From: Bathymodiolus brooksi
Lineage: Eukaryota > Mollusca > Bivalvia > Mytilida > Modiolidae
NCBI GenBank assembly: GCA_963680875.1
Contig: OY804575.1
Coordinates: 30,656,494 to 30,720,493, forward strand
DNA length: 64,000 bases
Direction of reading: 5' to 3'
In this document: positions 1 to 13,300 of the stretch, one piece after another
Position numbering within the stretch: the stretch's first letter is position 1
Layout of the letters: each line of letters starts with the position of its first letter
The notes under the pieces: generated by a model
Database searches by the model: none
What the model saw: only the letters and a program-made list of their open reading frames with translations
Told to the model about the DNA's origin: nothing
Program-made: the position numbers and the translations under genes

Positions 1-426
1 CATAGGATCTGTTTTCTTGGAAAAAACAATAATATCTTGTTCTATTTTGGATATCTTTTTTGAAAACCAATAGATCTAGTTATATTCTCTATGAAATGAA
101 ATTAAGACCGGAGTAGAAACGTTACTATATATAGTGAAACCTATTATAAAGATATGGTTTCATCATATATTCCAGGAATGTTACAGACGATATCCGTATC
201 AAACTTCAAAAGAAATAAATAGATATTAGCAATGCATGCAGTCAATAATTATAGCTTGTTATTAATATCGCATGCAGTTCTATGTAAACCATTTTGTCAA
301 ATTAAACAAAAATATCTTTAGAACATTGTTGAATGTTCAGGATATCAAATGATAATCCTAGCTTTCTAAGCATAATATTTCAAATCAGTTACCACATAAA
401 ATAGACAGAGCTTGTATCATGTTAAG
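1..426. other. AT-rich flank with no recognised feature
   Basis: No open frame of note, no tandem repeat and no recognised element are visible here. It ends where the 3' end of a dispersed retroelement begins. Confidence 0.5.
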
Positions 427-725
427 AAAAGTTTGAAGATACTAAAGAGGTAATCAGAAGTCGTAACTCGAAGAAGGACAGAGAATACAATGGCCAAAAG
501 AAAAAGAACAAAAGGACAAACTGATCTGCAAAACATTACACAGAAAACCATATATTGAGCAATATGAATCGCACTAAAACAAGGGGTGAACTCATTGGTC
601 CGGAAGGCAGTTCCTACTCCACCAGTGGCACCCGCCATGTTACTCTTTTTAGAAACCCGGTGACATAAGCCATGAATGGGGAAAAGACCGGTTGAGATTC
701 CGACAAACTGACCATATCTATCATT
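427..725 (-). repeat. 3' untranslated end of a dispersed RT retroelement (copy 1)
   Basis: Read on the minus strand, this has the same order of blocks as the segments near 33.8, 37.2, 37.8 and 38.7 kb: a 'ccactagtgg'-like block (here degenerate), a GTTACTCGA-like block, 'ggccattgtgttgtct'-like text, and an end at 'cccctttggtatcttcaaac'-like sequence. It directly follows the decayed RT reading frame at 726-1115, which suggests these segments are the 3' tails of one retroelement family. An apparent 114-codon frame at 417-761 is an incidental opening in this repeat and is not called as a gene. Confidence 0.65.
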
Positions 726-1115
726 GTGACACAGATATTGGGTAACGGTTAACCAAGTCATGGTGGCGACCGCAAAACTTTCGAAGTGATGATTCCAATT
801 TAACTACTAGGAGCCCTTGGTTCAGTAGAATCCTTGTAAGCAGCAATCCTCTATCAAGGAAATCATCATTGGAACCACAAATTCCGGAAGTGAAAGTACA
901 TCATCTATATAGCAGAAAGTGAAATTAAAGTATGTCTGATACAAACAAAGGAACAAGTCGGAGGTACAGTTAGTATCCACAGGAATGCCGACTGTCGATT
1001 GAACAACACGTCCACCAAACATATCAAATATGTCGTCAATGAAAAACTTCAGCATTTTGATGATATCAGTTTTCAGAGGACGATTTAGTAGAACCAAAAT
1101 CCTTTTTTTACACAA
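726..1115 (-). pseudogene. Decayed reverse transcriptase fragment (YIDD family), core of module 1
   Basis: Conceptual translation on the minus strand shows RT landmarks: FGGRV followed by TVGIPVDTNC (RT motif B region, normally G-I-P-M-G-T-N), then FNFTFCYIDDVLSL (motif C, the YIDD catalytic box). After an internal deletion and a frameshift the frame continues as DFLDRGLLLTRILLNQG and SSLRKFCGRHHDLV up to about 726, where stops follow. Family knowledge: such YIDD RT proteins, possibly Penelope-like, are abundant as decayed copies in bivalve genomes; the exact clade is uncertain. The fingers, most of the palm and any nuclease domain are missing, so it cannot encode an active enzyme. The 3' tail of the element continues to 427. 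Confidence 0.7.
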
Positions 1116-1516
1116 TGAGATATGTCCCTTCCCAAAACAAAACAGTTATTAACCCACTTGATGAATGTTAAGAAATAACGATCAAGAGTCATTTATCACA
1201 TATCTTTATTCTCATACAGCCAAATACATTGGTACAGATACAAATAACCACATGATAATAACACAAGAATATTTACAATATATACAGACAGGAGGGTAAA
1301 TGGGCTCAGGAACAACAGTGGCGTTTTTACACAACCTGCTAATACATTTATATGTGAGGTTTTACACAACCTGCTCATACATTTATATGTGAGGCTTTTA
1401 CACAACCTGCTCATACATTTCTATGTGAGGCTTTTACACAACCTGCTCATACATTTTATATCTGAAGTTTGGGATATTACTCACATGTGGAAAAAACCTG
1501 CACAACAGCATCCTTT
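1116..1516. repeat. AT-rich linker of module 1 with four 35-36-bp tandem copies
   Basis: About 210 bp of AT-rich sequence without a gene is followed by four direct copies of a 35-36-bp unit built on ACACAACCTGCTCATACATT. They start near 1,329, 1,364, 1,400 and 1,436 and run into the first 34-bp unit through TTTCACTGGGAGGC. The corresponding linkers at 10,019 and 14,032 have only two copies. The 72-codon minus-strand frame over this area (1,196-1,414) is the repeat read through and is not a gene. Confidence 0.8.
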
Positions 1517-4500
1517 CACTGGGAGGCTTAGGCCTATAAGACTAATTCTATATGGAGAGGCTTAGGCCTATAAAACTAATTCTATATGGAGAGGCTTAGG
1601 CCTATAAAACTAATTCTATGTGGAGAGGCTTAGGCCTATAAAACTAATTATATGTGGGGAGGCTTAAGCCTATAAAACTAATGTGGGGAGGCTTAGGCCT
1701 ATAAAACTAATTCTATGTGGGGAGGCTTAGGCCTATAAAACTAATTATATGTGGGGAGGCTGAGGCCTGGCCTATAAAACTAATTCTATGTGAGGAGGTT
1801 TAGGCCTATAAAACTAATTCTATGTGGGGAGGCATAGGCCTATAAAACTATATCTAGGTGGGGAGGCGTAGGCCTATAAAACTAATTCTATGTGGGGAGG
1901 CCTAGGCCTATGCAACTAATTTTATGTGGGGAAGCTTAGGCCTATAAAACTATTTCTATGTGGTGAGGTTTAGGCCTATAAAACTAATTCTATGTGGGGA
2001 GACTTAGGCCTATAACACTAATTCTATGTGGGGAGGCTTAGGCCTATAAAACTAATTCTATGAGGGGAGGATTGGGCCTATAAAACTAATTCTATGTGGG
2101 GAGACTTAAGCCTATAAAACTAATTCTATGTGGGGAGGCGTAGGCCTATACAACTAATTAAATGTGGGGAGGCTTAGGCCTTTAAAACTAATTCTATGTG
2201 GGGAGGCGTGGGCCTATAAAAATAATTCTATGTGGGGAGGCTTAGGCCTATGAAACTAATTAAATGTGGGGAGGCTTAGGCCTTTAAAACTATTTCTATG
2301 TGGGGAGGCGTAGGCCTATAAAACTAATTCTATGTGGGGAGGCTTAGACCTATAACACTAATTCTATGTGGGAAGGCTTAGGCCTATAAAACTAATTCTA
2401 TGTGGGGAGACTTAGGCCTTACAACTAATTCTATGTGGGGAGGCTTATGCCTATAAAATAATTATATGTGGGGAGGCGTAGGCCTATAAAACTAATTCTA
2501 TGTGGGGAGGCTTAGGCCTATACAACTAATTTTATGTGGGGAGGCTTAGGTCTATAAAACTATTTCTATGTGGTGAGGTTTAGGCCTATAAAACTAATTC
2601 TATGTGGGGAGACTTAGGCTTATAAAACTAATTCTATGTGGGGAGGCTTAGGCCTATAAACCTAATTCTATGAGGGGAGGATTGGGCCTATGAAACTAAT
2701 TCTATGTGGGGAGACTTAAGCCTATAAAACTAATTCTATGTGGAGAGGCGTAGGCCTATAAAACTAATTCTATGTGGGGAGGCTTAGACCTATAACACTA
2801 ATTCTATGTGGGAAGGCTTAGGCCTATAAAACTAATTCTATGTGGGGAGACTTAGGCCTATACAACTAATTAAATGTGGGGAGGCTTAGGCCTTTAAAAC
2901 TAATTCTATGTGGGGAGACTTAAGCCTATAAAACTAATTCTATGTGGGGAGGCGTAGGCCTATAAAACTAATTCTATGTGGGGAGACTTAGGCCTATAAA
3001 ACTAATTCTATGTGGGGAGGCTTAGGCCTATAAAACTAATTCTATGAGGGGAGGATTGGGCCTATAAAACTAATTCTATGTGGGGAGACTTAAGCCTATA
3101 AAACTAATTCTATGTGGGGAGGCGTAGGCCTATAAAAATATTTCTATGTGGGGAGGCTTAGACCTATAGCACTAATTCTATGTGGGAAGGCTTAGGCCTA
3201 TAAAACTAATTCTATGTGGGGATACTTAGGCCTATAAAACTAATTAAATGTGGGGAGGCTTAGGCCTTTAAAACTAATTCTATGTGGGGAGACTTAAGCC
3301 TTTAAAACTAATTATATGTGGGGAGGCGTAGGCCTATAAAAATAATTCTATGTGGTGAGGCTTAGGCCTATGAAACTAATTAAATGTGGGGAGGCTTAGG
3401 CCTATAAAAATAATTCTATGTGGGGAGGCTTAGACCTATAACACTAATTCTATGTGGGAAGGCTTAGGCCTATAAAACTAATTCTATGTGGGGAGACTTA
3501 GGCCTTACAACTAATTCTATGTGGGGAGGCTTATGCCTATAAAATAATTATATGTGGGGAGGCGTAGGCCTATAAAACTAATTCTATGTGGGGAGGCTTA
3601 GGCCTATACAACTAATTTTATGTGGGGAGGCTTAGGCCTATAAAACTATTTCTATGTGGTGAGGCTTAGGCCTATAAAACTAATTCTATGTGGGGAGACT
3701 TAGGCTTATAAAACTAATTCTATGTGGGGAGGCTTAGGCCTATAAACCTAATTCTATGAGGGGAGGATTGGGCCTATAAAACTAATTCTATGTGGGGAGA
3801 CTTAAGCCTATAAAACTAATTCTATGTGGAGAGGCGTAGGCCTATAAAAATAATTCTATGTGGGGAGGCTTAGACCTATAACACTAATTCTATGTGGGAA
3901 GGCTTAGGCCTATAAAAATAATTCTATGTGGGGAGGCTTAGGCCTATGAAACTAATTAAATGTGGGGAGGCTTAGGCCTTTAAAACTAATTCTATGTGGG
4001 GAGACTTAAGCCTATAAAACTAATTCTATGTGGGGAGGCTGAGGCCTGGCCTATAAAACTAATTCTATGTGAGGAGGTTTAGGCCTATCAAAATAATTCT
4101 ATGTGGGGAGGCTTAGGCATATACAACTAATGTGGGGAGATTTAGGCCTATAAAGCTAATTCTATATGGGGAGGCTTAGGCCTATAAAACTAATTCTATG
4201 TGGGGAGGCTTAGGCCTATAGAACTAATGTGGTGAGGCTTAGGCCTATAAAACTAATTCTATGTGGGGAGGCATAGGCCTATAAAACTATATCTAGGTGG
4301 GGAGGCGTAGGCCTATAAAACTAATTCTATGTGGGGGGCCTAGGCCTATGCAACTAATTTTATGTGGGGAAGTTTAGGCCTATAAAACTATTTCTATGTG
4401 GTGAGGTTTAGGCCTATAAAACTAATTCTATGTGGGGAGACTTAGGCTTATAAAACTAATTCTATGTGGGGAGGCTTAGGCCTATAAAACTAATTCTATG

Positions 4501-7500
4501 AGGGGAGGATTGGGCCTATAAAACTAATTCTATGTGGGGAGACTTAAGCCTATAAAACTAATTCTATGTGGGGAGGCGTAGGCCTATACAACTAATTAAA
4601 TGTGGGGAGGCTTAGGCCTTTAAAACTAATTCTATGTGGGGAGACTTAAGCCTTTAAAACTAATTCTATGTGGGGAGGCGTGGGCCTATAAAAATAATTC
4701 TATGTGGGGAGGCTTAGGCCTATGAAACTAATTAAATGTGGGGAGGCTTAGGCCTTTAAAACTATTTCTATGTGGGGAGGCGTAGGCCTATAAAACTAAT
4801 TCTATGTGGGGAGGCTTAGACCTATAACACTAATTCTATGTGGGAAGGCTTAGGCCTATAAAACTAATTCTATGTGGGGAGACTTAGGCCTTACAACTAA
4901 TTCTATGTGGGGAGGCTTATGCCTATAAAATAATTATATGTGGGGAGGCGTAGGCCTATAAAACTAATTCTATGTGGGGAGGCTTAGGCCTATACAACTA
5001 ATTTTATGTGGGGAGGCATAGGTCTATAAAACTATTTCTATGTGGTGAGGTTTAGGCCTATAAAACTAATTCTATGTGGGGAGACTTAGGCTTATAAAAC
5101 TAATTCTATGTGGGGAGGCTTAGGCCTATAAACCTAATTCTATGAGGGGAGGATTGGGCCTATGAAACTAATTCTATGTGGGGAGACTTAAGCCTATAAA
5201 ACTAATTCTATGTGGAGAGGCGTAGGCCTATAAAAATAATTCTATGTGGGGAGGCTTAGACCTATAACACTAATTCTATGTGGGAAGGCTTAGGCCTATA
5301 AAACTAATTCTATGTGGGGAGACTTAGGCCTATACAACTAATTAAATGTGGGGAGGCTTAGGCCTTTAAAACTAATTCTATGTGGGGAGACTTAAGCCTA
5401 TTAAACTAATTCTATGTGGGGAGGCGTAGGCCTATAAAACTAATTCTATGTGGGGAGACTTAGGCCTATAAAACTAATTCTATGTGGGGAGGCTTAGGCC
5501 TATAAAACTAATTCTATGAGGGGAGGATTGGGCCTATAAAACTAATTCTATGTGGGGAGACTTAAGCCTATAAAACTAATTCTATGTGGGGAGGCGTAGG
5601 CCTATAAAAATATTTCTATGTGGGGAGGCTTAGACCTATAGCACTAATTCTATGTGGGAAGGCTTAGGCCTATAAAACTAATTCTATGTGGGGAGACTTA
5701 GGCCTTACAACTAATTCTATGTGGGGAGGCTTATGCCTATAAAATAATTATATGTGGGGAGGCGTAGGCCTATAAAACTAATTCTATGTGGGGAGGCTTA
5801 GGCCTATACAACTAATTTTATGTGGGGAGGCTTAGGTCTATAAAACTATTTCTATGTGGTGAGGTTTAGGCCTATAAAACTAATTCTATGTGGGGAGACT
5901 TAGGCTTATAAAACTAATTCTATGTGGGGAGGCTTAGGCCTATAAACCTAATTCTATGAGGTGAGGATTGGGCCTATGAAACTAATTCTATGTGGGGAGA
6001 CTTAAGCCTATAAAACTAATTCTATGTGGAGAGGCGTAGGCCTATAAAAATAATTCTATGTGGGGAGGCTTAGACCTATAACACTAATTCTATGTGGGAA
6101 GGCTTAGGCCTATAAAACTAATTCTATGTGGGGAGACTTAGGCCTATACAACTAATTAAATGTGGGGAGGCTTAGGCCTTTAAAACTAATTCTATGTGGG
6201 GAGACTTAAGCCTATTAAACTAATTCTATGTGGGGAGGCGTAGGCCTATAAAACTAATTCTATGTGGGGAGACTTAGGCCTATAAAACTAATTCTATGTG
6301 GGAAGGCTTAGGCCTATAAAACTAATTCTATGAGGGGAGGATTGGGCCAATAAAACTAATTCTATGTGGGGAGACTTAAGCCTATAAAACTAATTCTATG
6401 TGGGGAGGCGTAGGCCTATAAAAATATTTCTATGTGGGGAGGCTTAGACCTATAGCACTAATTCTATGTGGGAAGGCTTAGGCCTATAAAACTAATTCTA
6501 TGTGGGGATACTTAGGCCTATAAAACTAATTAAATGTGGGGAGGCTTAGGCCTTTAAAACTAATTCTATGTGGGGAGACTTAAGCCTTTAAAACTAATTC
6601 TATGTGGGGAGGCGTAGGCCTATAAAAATAATTCTATGTGGTGAGGCTTAGGCCTATGAAACTAATTAAATGTGGGGAGGCTTAGGCCTTTAAAACTATT
6701 TCTATGTGGGGAGACTTAAGCCTATAAAACTAATTCTATGTGGGGAGGCGTAGGCCTATAAAAATAATTCTATGTGGGGAGGCTTAGACCTATAACACTA
6801 ATTCTATGTGGGAAGGCTTAGGCCTATAAAACTAATTCTATGTGGGGAGACTTAGGCCTTACAACTAATTCTATGTGGGGAGGCTTATGCCTATAAAATA
6901 ATTATATGTGGGGAGGCGTAGGCCTATAAAACTAATTCTATGTGGGGAGGCTTAGGCCTATACAACTAATTTTATGTGGGGAGGCATAGGCCTATAAAAC
7001 TATTTCTATGTGGTGAGGCTTAGGCCTATAAAACTAATTCTATGTGGGGAGACTTAGGCTTATAAAACTAATTCTATGTGGGGAGGCTTAGGCCTATAAA
7101 CCTAATTCTATGAGGGGAGGATTGGGCCTATAAAACTAATTCTATGTGGGGAGACTTAAGCATATAAAACTAATTCTATGTGGAGAGGCGTAGGCCTATA
7201 AAAATAATTCTATGTGGGGAGGCTTAGACCTATAACACTAATTCTATGTGGGAAGGCTTAGGCCTATAAAAATAATTCTATGTGGGGAGGCTTAGGCCTA
7301 TGAAACTAATTAAATGTGGGGAGGCTTAGGCCTTTAAAACTAATTCTATGTGGGGAGACTTAAGCCTATAAAACTAATTCTATGTGGGGAGGCGTAGGCC
7401 TATAAAAATAATTCTATGTGGGGAGGCTTAGACCTATAACACTAATTCTATGTGGGAAGGCTTAGGCCTATAAAACTAATTCTATGTGGGGAGACTTAGG

Positions 7501-9656
7501 CCTTACAACTAATTCTATGTGGGGAGGCTTATGCCTATAAAATAATTATATGTGGGGAGGCGTAGGCCTATAAAACTAATTCTATGTGGGGAGGCTTAGG
7601 CCTATACAACTAATTTTATGTGGGGAGGCATAGGCCTATAAAACTATTTCTATGTGGTGAGGCTTAGGCCTATAAAACTAATTCTATGTGGGGAGACTTA
7701 GGCTTATAAAACTAATTCTATGTGGGGAGGCTTAGGCCTATAAACCTAATTCTATGAGGGGAGGATTGGGCCTATAAAACTAATTCTATGTGGGGAGACT
7801 TAAGCATATAAAACTAATTCTATGTGGAGAGGCGTAGGCCTATAAAAATAATTCTATGTGGGGAGGCTTAGACCTATAACACTAATTCTATGTGGGAAGG
7901 CTTAGGCCTATAAAAATAATTCTATGTGGGGAGGCTTAGGCCTATGAAACTAATTAAATGTGGGGAGGCTTAGGCCTTTAAAACTAATTCTATGTGGGGA
8001 GACTTAAGCCTATAAAACTAATTCTATGTGGGGAGGCGTAGGCCTATAAAACTAATTCTATGTGAGGAGACTTAGGCCTATAAAACTATTCTATGTGGGG
8101 AGGCTTAGGCCTATAAAACTAATTCTATGAGGGGAGGATTGGGCCTATAAAACTAATTCTATGTGGGGAGACTTAAGCCTATAAAACTAATTCTATGTGG
8201 GGAGGCGTAGGCCTATAAAAATAATTCTATGTGGGGAGGCTTAGACCTATAGCACTAATTCTATGTGGGAAGGCTTAGGCCTATAAAACTAATTCTATGT
8301 GGGGAGACTTAGGCCTATACAACTAATTAAATGTGGGGAGGCTTAGGCCTTTAAAACTAATTCTATGTGGGGAGACTTAAGCCTTTAAAACTAATTCTAT
8401 GTGGGGAGGCGTAGGCCTATAAAAATAATTCTATGTGGGGAGGCTTAGGCCTATGAAAATAATTAAATGTGGGGAGGCTTAGGCCTTTAAAACTATTTCT
8501 ATGTGGGGAGACTTAAGCCTATAAAACTAATTCTATGTGGGGAGGCGTAGGCCTATAAAAATAATTCTATGTGGGGAGGCTTAGACCTATGACACTAATT
8601 CTATGTGGGAAGGCTTAGGCCTATAAAACTAATTATATATGGGGAGACTTAGGCCTTACAACTAATTCTATGTGGGGAGGCTTATGCCTATAAAATAATT
8701 ATATGTGGGAAGGCGTAGGCCTATAAAACTAATTCTATGTGGGGAGGCTTAGGCCTATACAACTAATTTTATGTGGGGAGGCTTAGGCCTATAAAACTAT
8801 TTCTATGTGGTGAGGTTTAGGCCTATAAAACTAATTCTATGTGGGGAGACTTAGGCTTATAAAACTAATTCTATGTGGGGAGGCTTAGGCCTATAAACCT
8901 AATTCTATGAGGGGAGGATTGGGCCTATAAAACTAATTCTATGTGGGGAGACTTAAGCCTATAAAACTAATTCTATGTGGAGAGGCGTAGGCCTATAAAA
9001 ATAATTCTATGTGGGGAGGCTTAGACCTATAACACTAATTCTATGTGGGAAGGCTTAGGCCTATAAAACTAATTCTATGTGGGGAGGCGTAGGCCTATAA
9101 AAATAATTCTATGTGGGGAGGCTTAGACCTATAACACTAATTCTATGCGAGAAGGCCTAGGCCTATAAAACTAATTCTATGTGGGGAGACTTAGGCCTAT
9201 ACAACTAATTCTATGTGGGGAGGCTTATGCCTATAAAATAATTATATGTGGGGAGGCTTAGGCCTATAAAACTATTTCTATGTGGGGAGGCTTAAGCCCA
9301 TAAAACTAATTCTATGTGGGTAGGCTTAGGCCTGTAAAACTAATTCTATGTGGAGAGGCTTAGGCCTGTAAAACTAATTCTATGTGGGGAGGCTTAGGCC
9401 TATAAAACTAATAATATGTGGGGAGGCTAAGGTCTATAATACTAATTCTATGTGGGTAGGCTTAGGCCTATGAAACTAATTCTATGTGGGGAGGCTTAGG
9501 CCTATGAAACTAATTCTATGTGGGGAGGCTTAGGCCTATAACACTAATTATATGTGGGGAGGTTGAAGCCTATAACACTAATTCTACGTGGGAAGGCTTA
9601 GGCCTATAAAACTAATTCTATGTGGGGAGGCTTAGGCCTATAAAACTAATTCTATG
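1517..9656. repeat. 34-bp satellite array, block 1 (~239 units)
   Basis: Uninterrupted direct repeats of a 34-bp unit. Its left half reads GGGGAGGCTTAGGCCTATAA and its right half contains ACTAATTCTATGT. The centre TAGGCCTA is an 8-bp palindrome containing a StuI site. Units fall into recurring variant classes: cttaAgcct, cGtaggcct, aggccttTaaa, ttaAatgtg, a 32-bp short unit with 'ggccttacaac', and ~25-bp units 'actaatgtgggg'. These variants recur in the same order at larger periods. There are no spacers and no sustained open frame. Confidence 0.95.
6851..8648. repeat. Higher-order repeat in block 1 (644 and ~1154 bp periods)
   Basis: The rare 32-bp short unit ('cttaggccttacaac') occurs at 5,697, 6,851, 7,495 and 8,648. 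The spacings are 1154, 644 and 1153, close to 34 and 19 units, and short by the 2 bp lost in the short unit. A second private marker, 'gacttaagcatataaa', occurs with its c at 7,161 and 7,805, also 644 apart. This is direct evidence of segmental duplication of many units at once. Confidence 0.8.
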
Positions 9657-9687
9657 AAAACGTAGATATCGAAAATGGTGGGCACGA
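9657..9687. repeat. Module tail, copy 1
   Basis: The last 34-bp unit breaks at TTCTATG and continues as AAAACGTAGATATCGAAAAT then GGTGGGCACGA. Nearly the same ~32 bp closes the other two arrays, at 13,670 and 28,668. Confidence 0.85.
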
Positions 9688-10018
9688 AGTGATGACTCCA
9701 ATTTAACTACTAGGAGCCCTTGGTTAAGTAGAATCCTTGTAAGCAGCAATCCTCTATCAAGGAAATCATCATTGGAACCACAAATTCTGGAAGTGAAAGT
9801 ACATCATCTATATAGCAGAAAGTGAAATTAAAGTATGTCTGATACAAATAAAGGAACAAGTCGGAGGTACAGTTAGTATCCACAGGAATGCCGACTGTCG
9901 GTTGAACAACACGTCCACCAAACATATCAAATATGTCGTCAATGAAAAACTTCAGCATTTTGATGATATCAGTTTTCAGAGGACGTTTTAGTAGAACCAA
10001 AATCTTTTTTTTACACAA
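9687..10018 (-). pseudogene. Decayed reverse transcriptase fragment, core of module 2
   Basis: Copy of the RT fragment at 726-1115. The TVGIPVDTNC and FNFTFCYIDDVLSL boxes are intact on the minus strand, and the visible open stretch is 102 codons (9,710-10,018). It differs from the first copy by shared substitutions also seen at 13,723 (for example motif-B context QPTVG here, QSTVG in module 1). The fragment is cut inside the SSLR codons, where it joins the preceding module's tail, so the element's 3' end is absent. It is a passenger of the macro-repeat, not a functional gene. Confidence 0.7.
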
Positions 10019-10350
10019 TGAGATATGTCCCTTCCCAAAACAAAACAGTTATTAACCCACTTGATGAATGTTAAGAAATAACGATCAAGAGTCATTTATC
10101 ACATATCTTTATTCTCATACAGCCAAATACATTGGTACAGATACAAATAACAACATGATAATAACACAAGAATATTTACAATATATACAGACAGGGGGGT
10201 AAATGGGCTCAGGAACAACAGTGGCGTTTTTACACAACCTGTTCATACATTTCTATGTGAGGCTTTTACACAACCTGCTCATACATTTTATATGTGAAGT
10301 TTGGGATATTACTCACATGTGGAAAAAACCTGAAAAACAGCATCCTTTCA
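10019..10350. repeat. AT-rich linker of module 2 with two 36-bp copies
   Basis: Homologous to 1,116-1,516 but with two rather than four copies of the ACACAACCTG repeat. The short plus-strand frame at 10,203-10,397 spans linker and satellite and is not supported as a gene. Confidence 0.8.
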
Positions 10351-13300
10351 CTGGGAGGCTTAGGCCTATAAGACTAATTCTATATGGAGAGGCTTAGGCC
10401 TATAAAACTAATTCTATGTGGAGAGGCTTAGGCCTATAAAACTAATTATATGTGGGGAGGCTTAAGCCTATCAAACTAATGTGGGGAGGCTTAGGCCTAT
10501 AAAACTAATGAGGGGAGGCTTAGGCCTATAAAACTAATTCTATGTGGGGAGGCTTAGGCCTATAAAACTAATTATATGTGGGGAGGCTGAGGCCTGGCCT
10601 ATAACACTAATTCTATGTGAGGAGGTTTAGGCCTATCAAAATAATTCTATGTGGGGAGGCTTAGGCATATAAAACTAATGTGGGGAGGTTTAGGCCTATA
10701 AAGCTAATTCTATATGTGGAGGCTTAGGCCTATAAAACTAATTCTATGTGGAGAGGCTTAGGCCTATAAAACTAATTCTATGTGGGGAGGCTTAGGCCTA
10801 TAAAACTAAGTCTAGGTGGAGAGGCTTAGGCCTATATAACTAATTCTATGTGGGGAGGCTTAGGCCTATAAAATTAATTTTATGTGGGGAGGCTTAGGCC
10901 TATAAAACTAATTCTAGGTGCGGAGGCTTAGGCCTATAAAACTAATTCTATGTGGGGAGGCTTAGGCCTATAAAACTAATTATATGTGGGGAGGCGTAGG
11001 CCTATAAAACTAATTCTATGTTGGGATGCTTAGGCCTATACAACTAATTTTATGTGGGGAGGCTTAGGCCTATAAAACTATTTCTATGTGGTGAGGTTTA
11101 GGTCTATAAAACTAATTCTATGTGGGGAGACTTAGGCCTATAAAACTAATTCGATGTGGGGAGGCTTAGGCCTATAAAACTAATTCTATGAGGGGAGACT
11201 TAAGCCTATAAAACTAATTCGATGTGGGGAGGCTTAGGCCTATAAAACTAATTCTATGTGGGGAGACTTAAGCCTATAAAACTAATTCTATGTGGGGAGG
11301 CGTAGGCCTAAAAAAATAATTCTATGTGGGGAGGCTTAGACCTATGACACTAATTCTATGTGGGAATGTTTAGGCCTTTAAAACTAATTCTATGTGGGGA
11401 GACTTAGGCCTATACAACTAATTAAATGTGGGGAGGCTTAGGCCTTTAAAACTAATTCTATGTGGCGAGACTTAAGCCTATAAAACTAATTCTATGTGGG
11501 GAGGCGTAGGTCTATAAAAATAATTTTATGTGGGGAGGCTTAGGCCTATGAAACTAATTAAAAGTGGGGAGGCTTAAGCCTTTAAAACTAATTCTATGTG
11601 GGGAGACTTAGGCCTATACAACTAATTAAATGTGGGGAGGCTTAGGCCTTTAAAACTAATTCTATGTGGGGAGACTTAAGCCTATAAAACTAATTCTATG
11701 TGGGGAGGCGTAGGTCTATAAAAATAATTCTATGTGGGGAGGCTTAGGCCTATGAAACTAATTAAATGTGGGGAGGCTTAGGCCTTTAAAACTAATTCTA
11801 TTTGGGGAGACTTAAGCCTATAAAACTAATTCTATGTGGGGAGGCGTAGGCCTATAAAACTAATTTTATGTGGGGAGACTTAGGCCTATAAAACTAATTC
11901 TATGTGGGGAGGCTTAGGCCTATAAAACTAATTCTATGAGGGGAGGATTGGGCCTATAAAACTAATTCTATGTGGGGAGACTTAAGCCTATAAAACTAAT
12001 TATATGTGGGGAGGCTTAGGCCTATAAAAATAATTCTATGTGGGGAGGCTTAGACCTATACCACTAATTCTATGTGGGAAGGCTTAGGCCTATAAAACTA
12101 ATTCTATGTGGGGAGACTTAGGCCTATACAACTAATTAAATGTGGGGAGGCTTAGGCCTTTAAAACTAATTCTATGTGGGGAGACTTAAGCCTTTAAAAC
12201 TAATTCTATGTGGGGAGGCTTAGGCCTATAAAAATAATTCTATGTGGGGAGGCTTAGGCCTATGAAAATAATTAAATGTGAGGAGGCTTAGGCCTTTAAA
12301 ACTATTTCTATGTGGGGAGACTTAAGCCTATAAAACTAATTCTATGTGGGGAGGCGTAGGCCTATAAAAATAATTCTATGTGGGGAGGCTTAGACCTATA
12401 ACACTAATTCTATGTGGGAAGGCTTAGGCCTATAAAACTAATTATATGTGGGGAGACTTAGGCCTTACAACTAATTCTATTTGGGGAGGCTTATGCCTAT
12501 AAAATAATTATATGTGGGGAGGCGTAGGCCTATAAAACTAATTCTATGTGGGGAGGCTTAGGCCTATACAACTAATTTTATGTGGGGAGGCTTAGGCCTA
12601 TAAAACTATTTCTATGTGGTGAGGCTTAGGCCTATGAAACTAATTCTATGTGGGGAGACTTAGGCTTATAAAACTAATTCTATGTGGGGAGGCTTAGGCC
12701 TATAAACCTAATTCTATGAGGGGAGGATTGGGCCTATAAAACTAATTCTATGTGGGGAGACTTAAGCCTATAAAACTAATTCTATGTGGAGAGACGTAGG
12801 CCTATAAAAATAATTATATGTGGGGAGGCTTAGACCTATAACACTAATTCTATGTGGGAAGGCTTAGGCCTATAAAACTAATTCTATGTGGGGAGACTTA
12901 GGCCTATACAACTAATTAAATGTGGGGAGGCTTAGGCCTTTAAAACTAATTCTATGTGGGGAGACTTAAGCCTATAAAACTAATTCTATGTGGGGAGGCG
13001 TAGGCCTATAAAAATAATTCTATGTGGGGAGGCTTAGGCCTATGAAACTAATTAAATGTGGGGAGGCTTAGGCCTTTAAAACTAATTCTATGTGGGGAGA
13101 CTTAAGCCTATAAAACTAATTCTATGTGGGGAGGCGTAGGCCTATAAAAATAATTCTATGTGGGGAGGCTTAGACCTATAACACTATTTCTATGCGAGAA
13201 GGCCTAGGCCTATAAAACTAATTCTATGTGGGGAGACTTAGGCCTATACAACTAATTCTATGTGGGGAGGCTTATGCCTATAAAATAATTATATGTGGGG

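Noticed and set aside
9657..9687. Tail as the 3' end of a Helitron
   Set aside because: GATATCGAATATC can form a small hairpin, but no CTRR end, no 5' TC and no Rep/helicase are seen.
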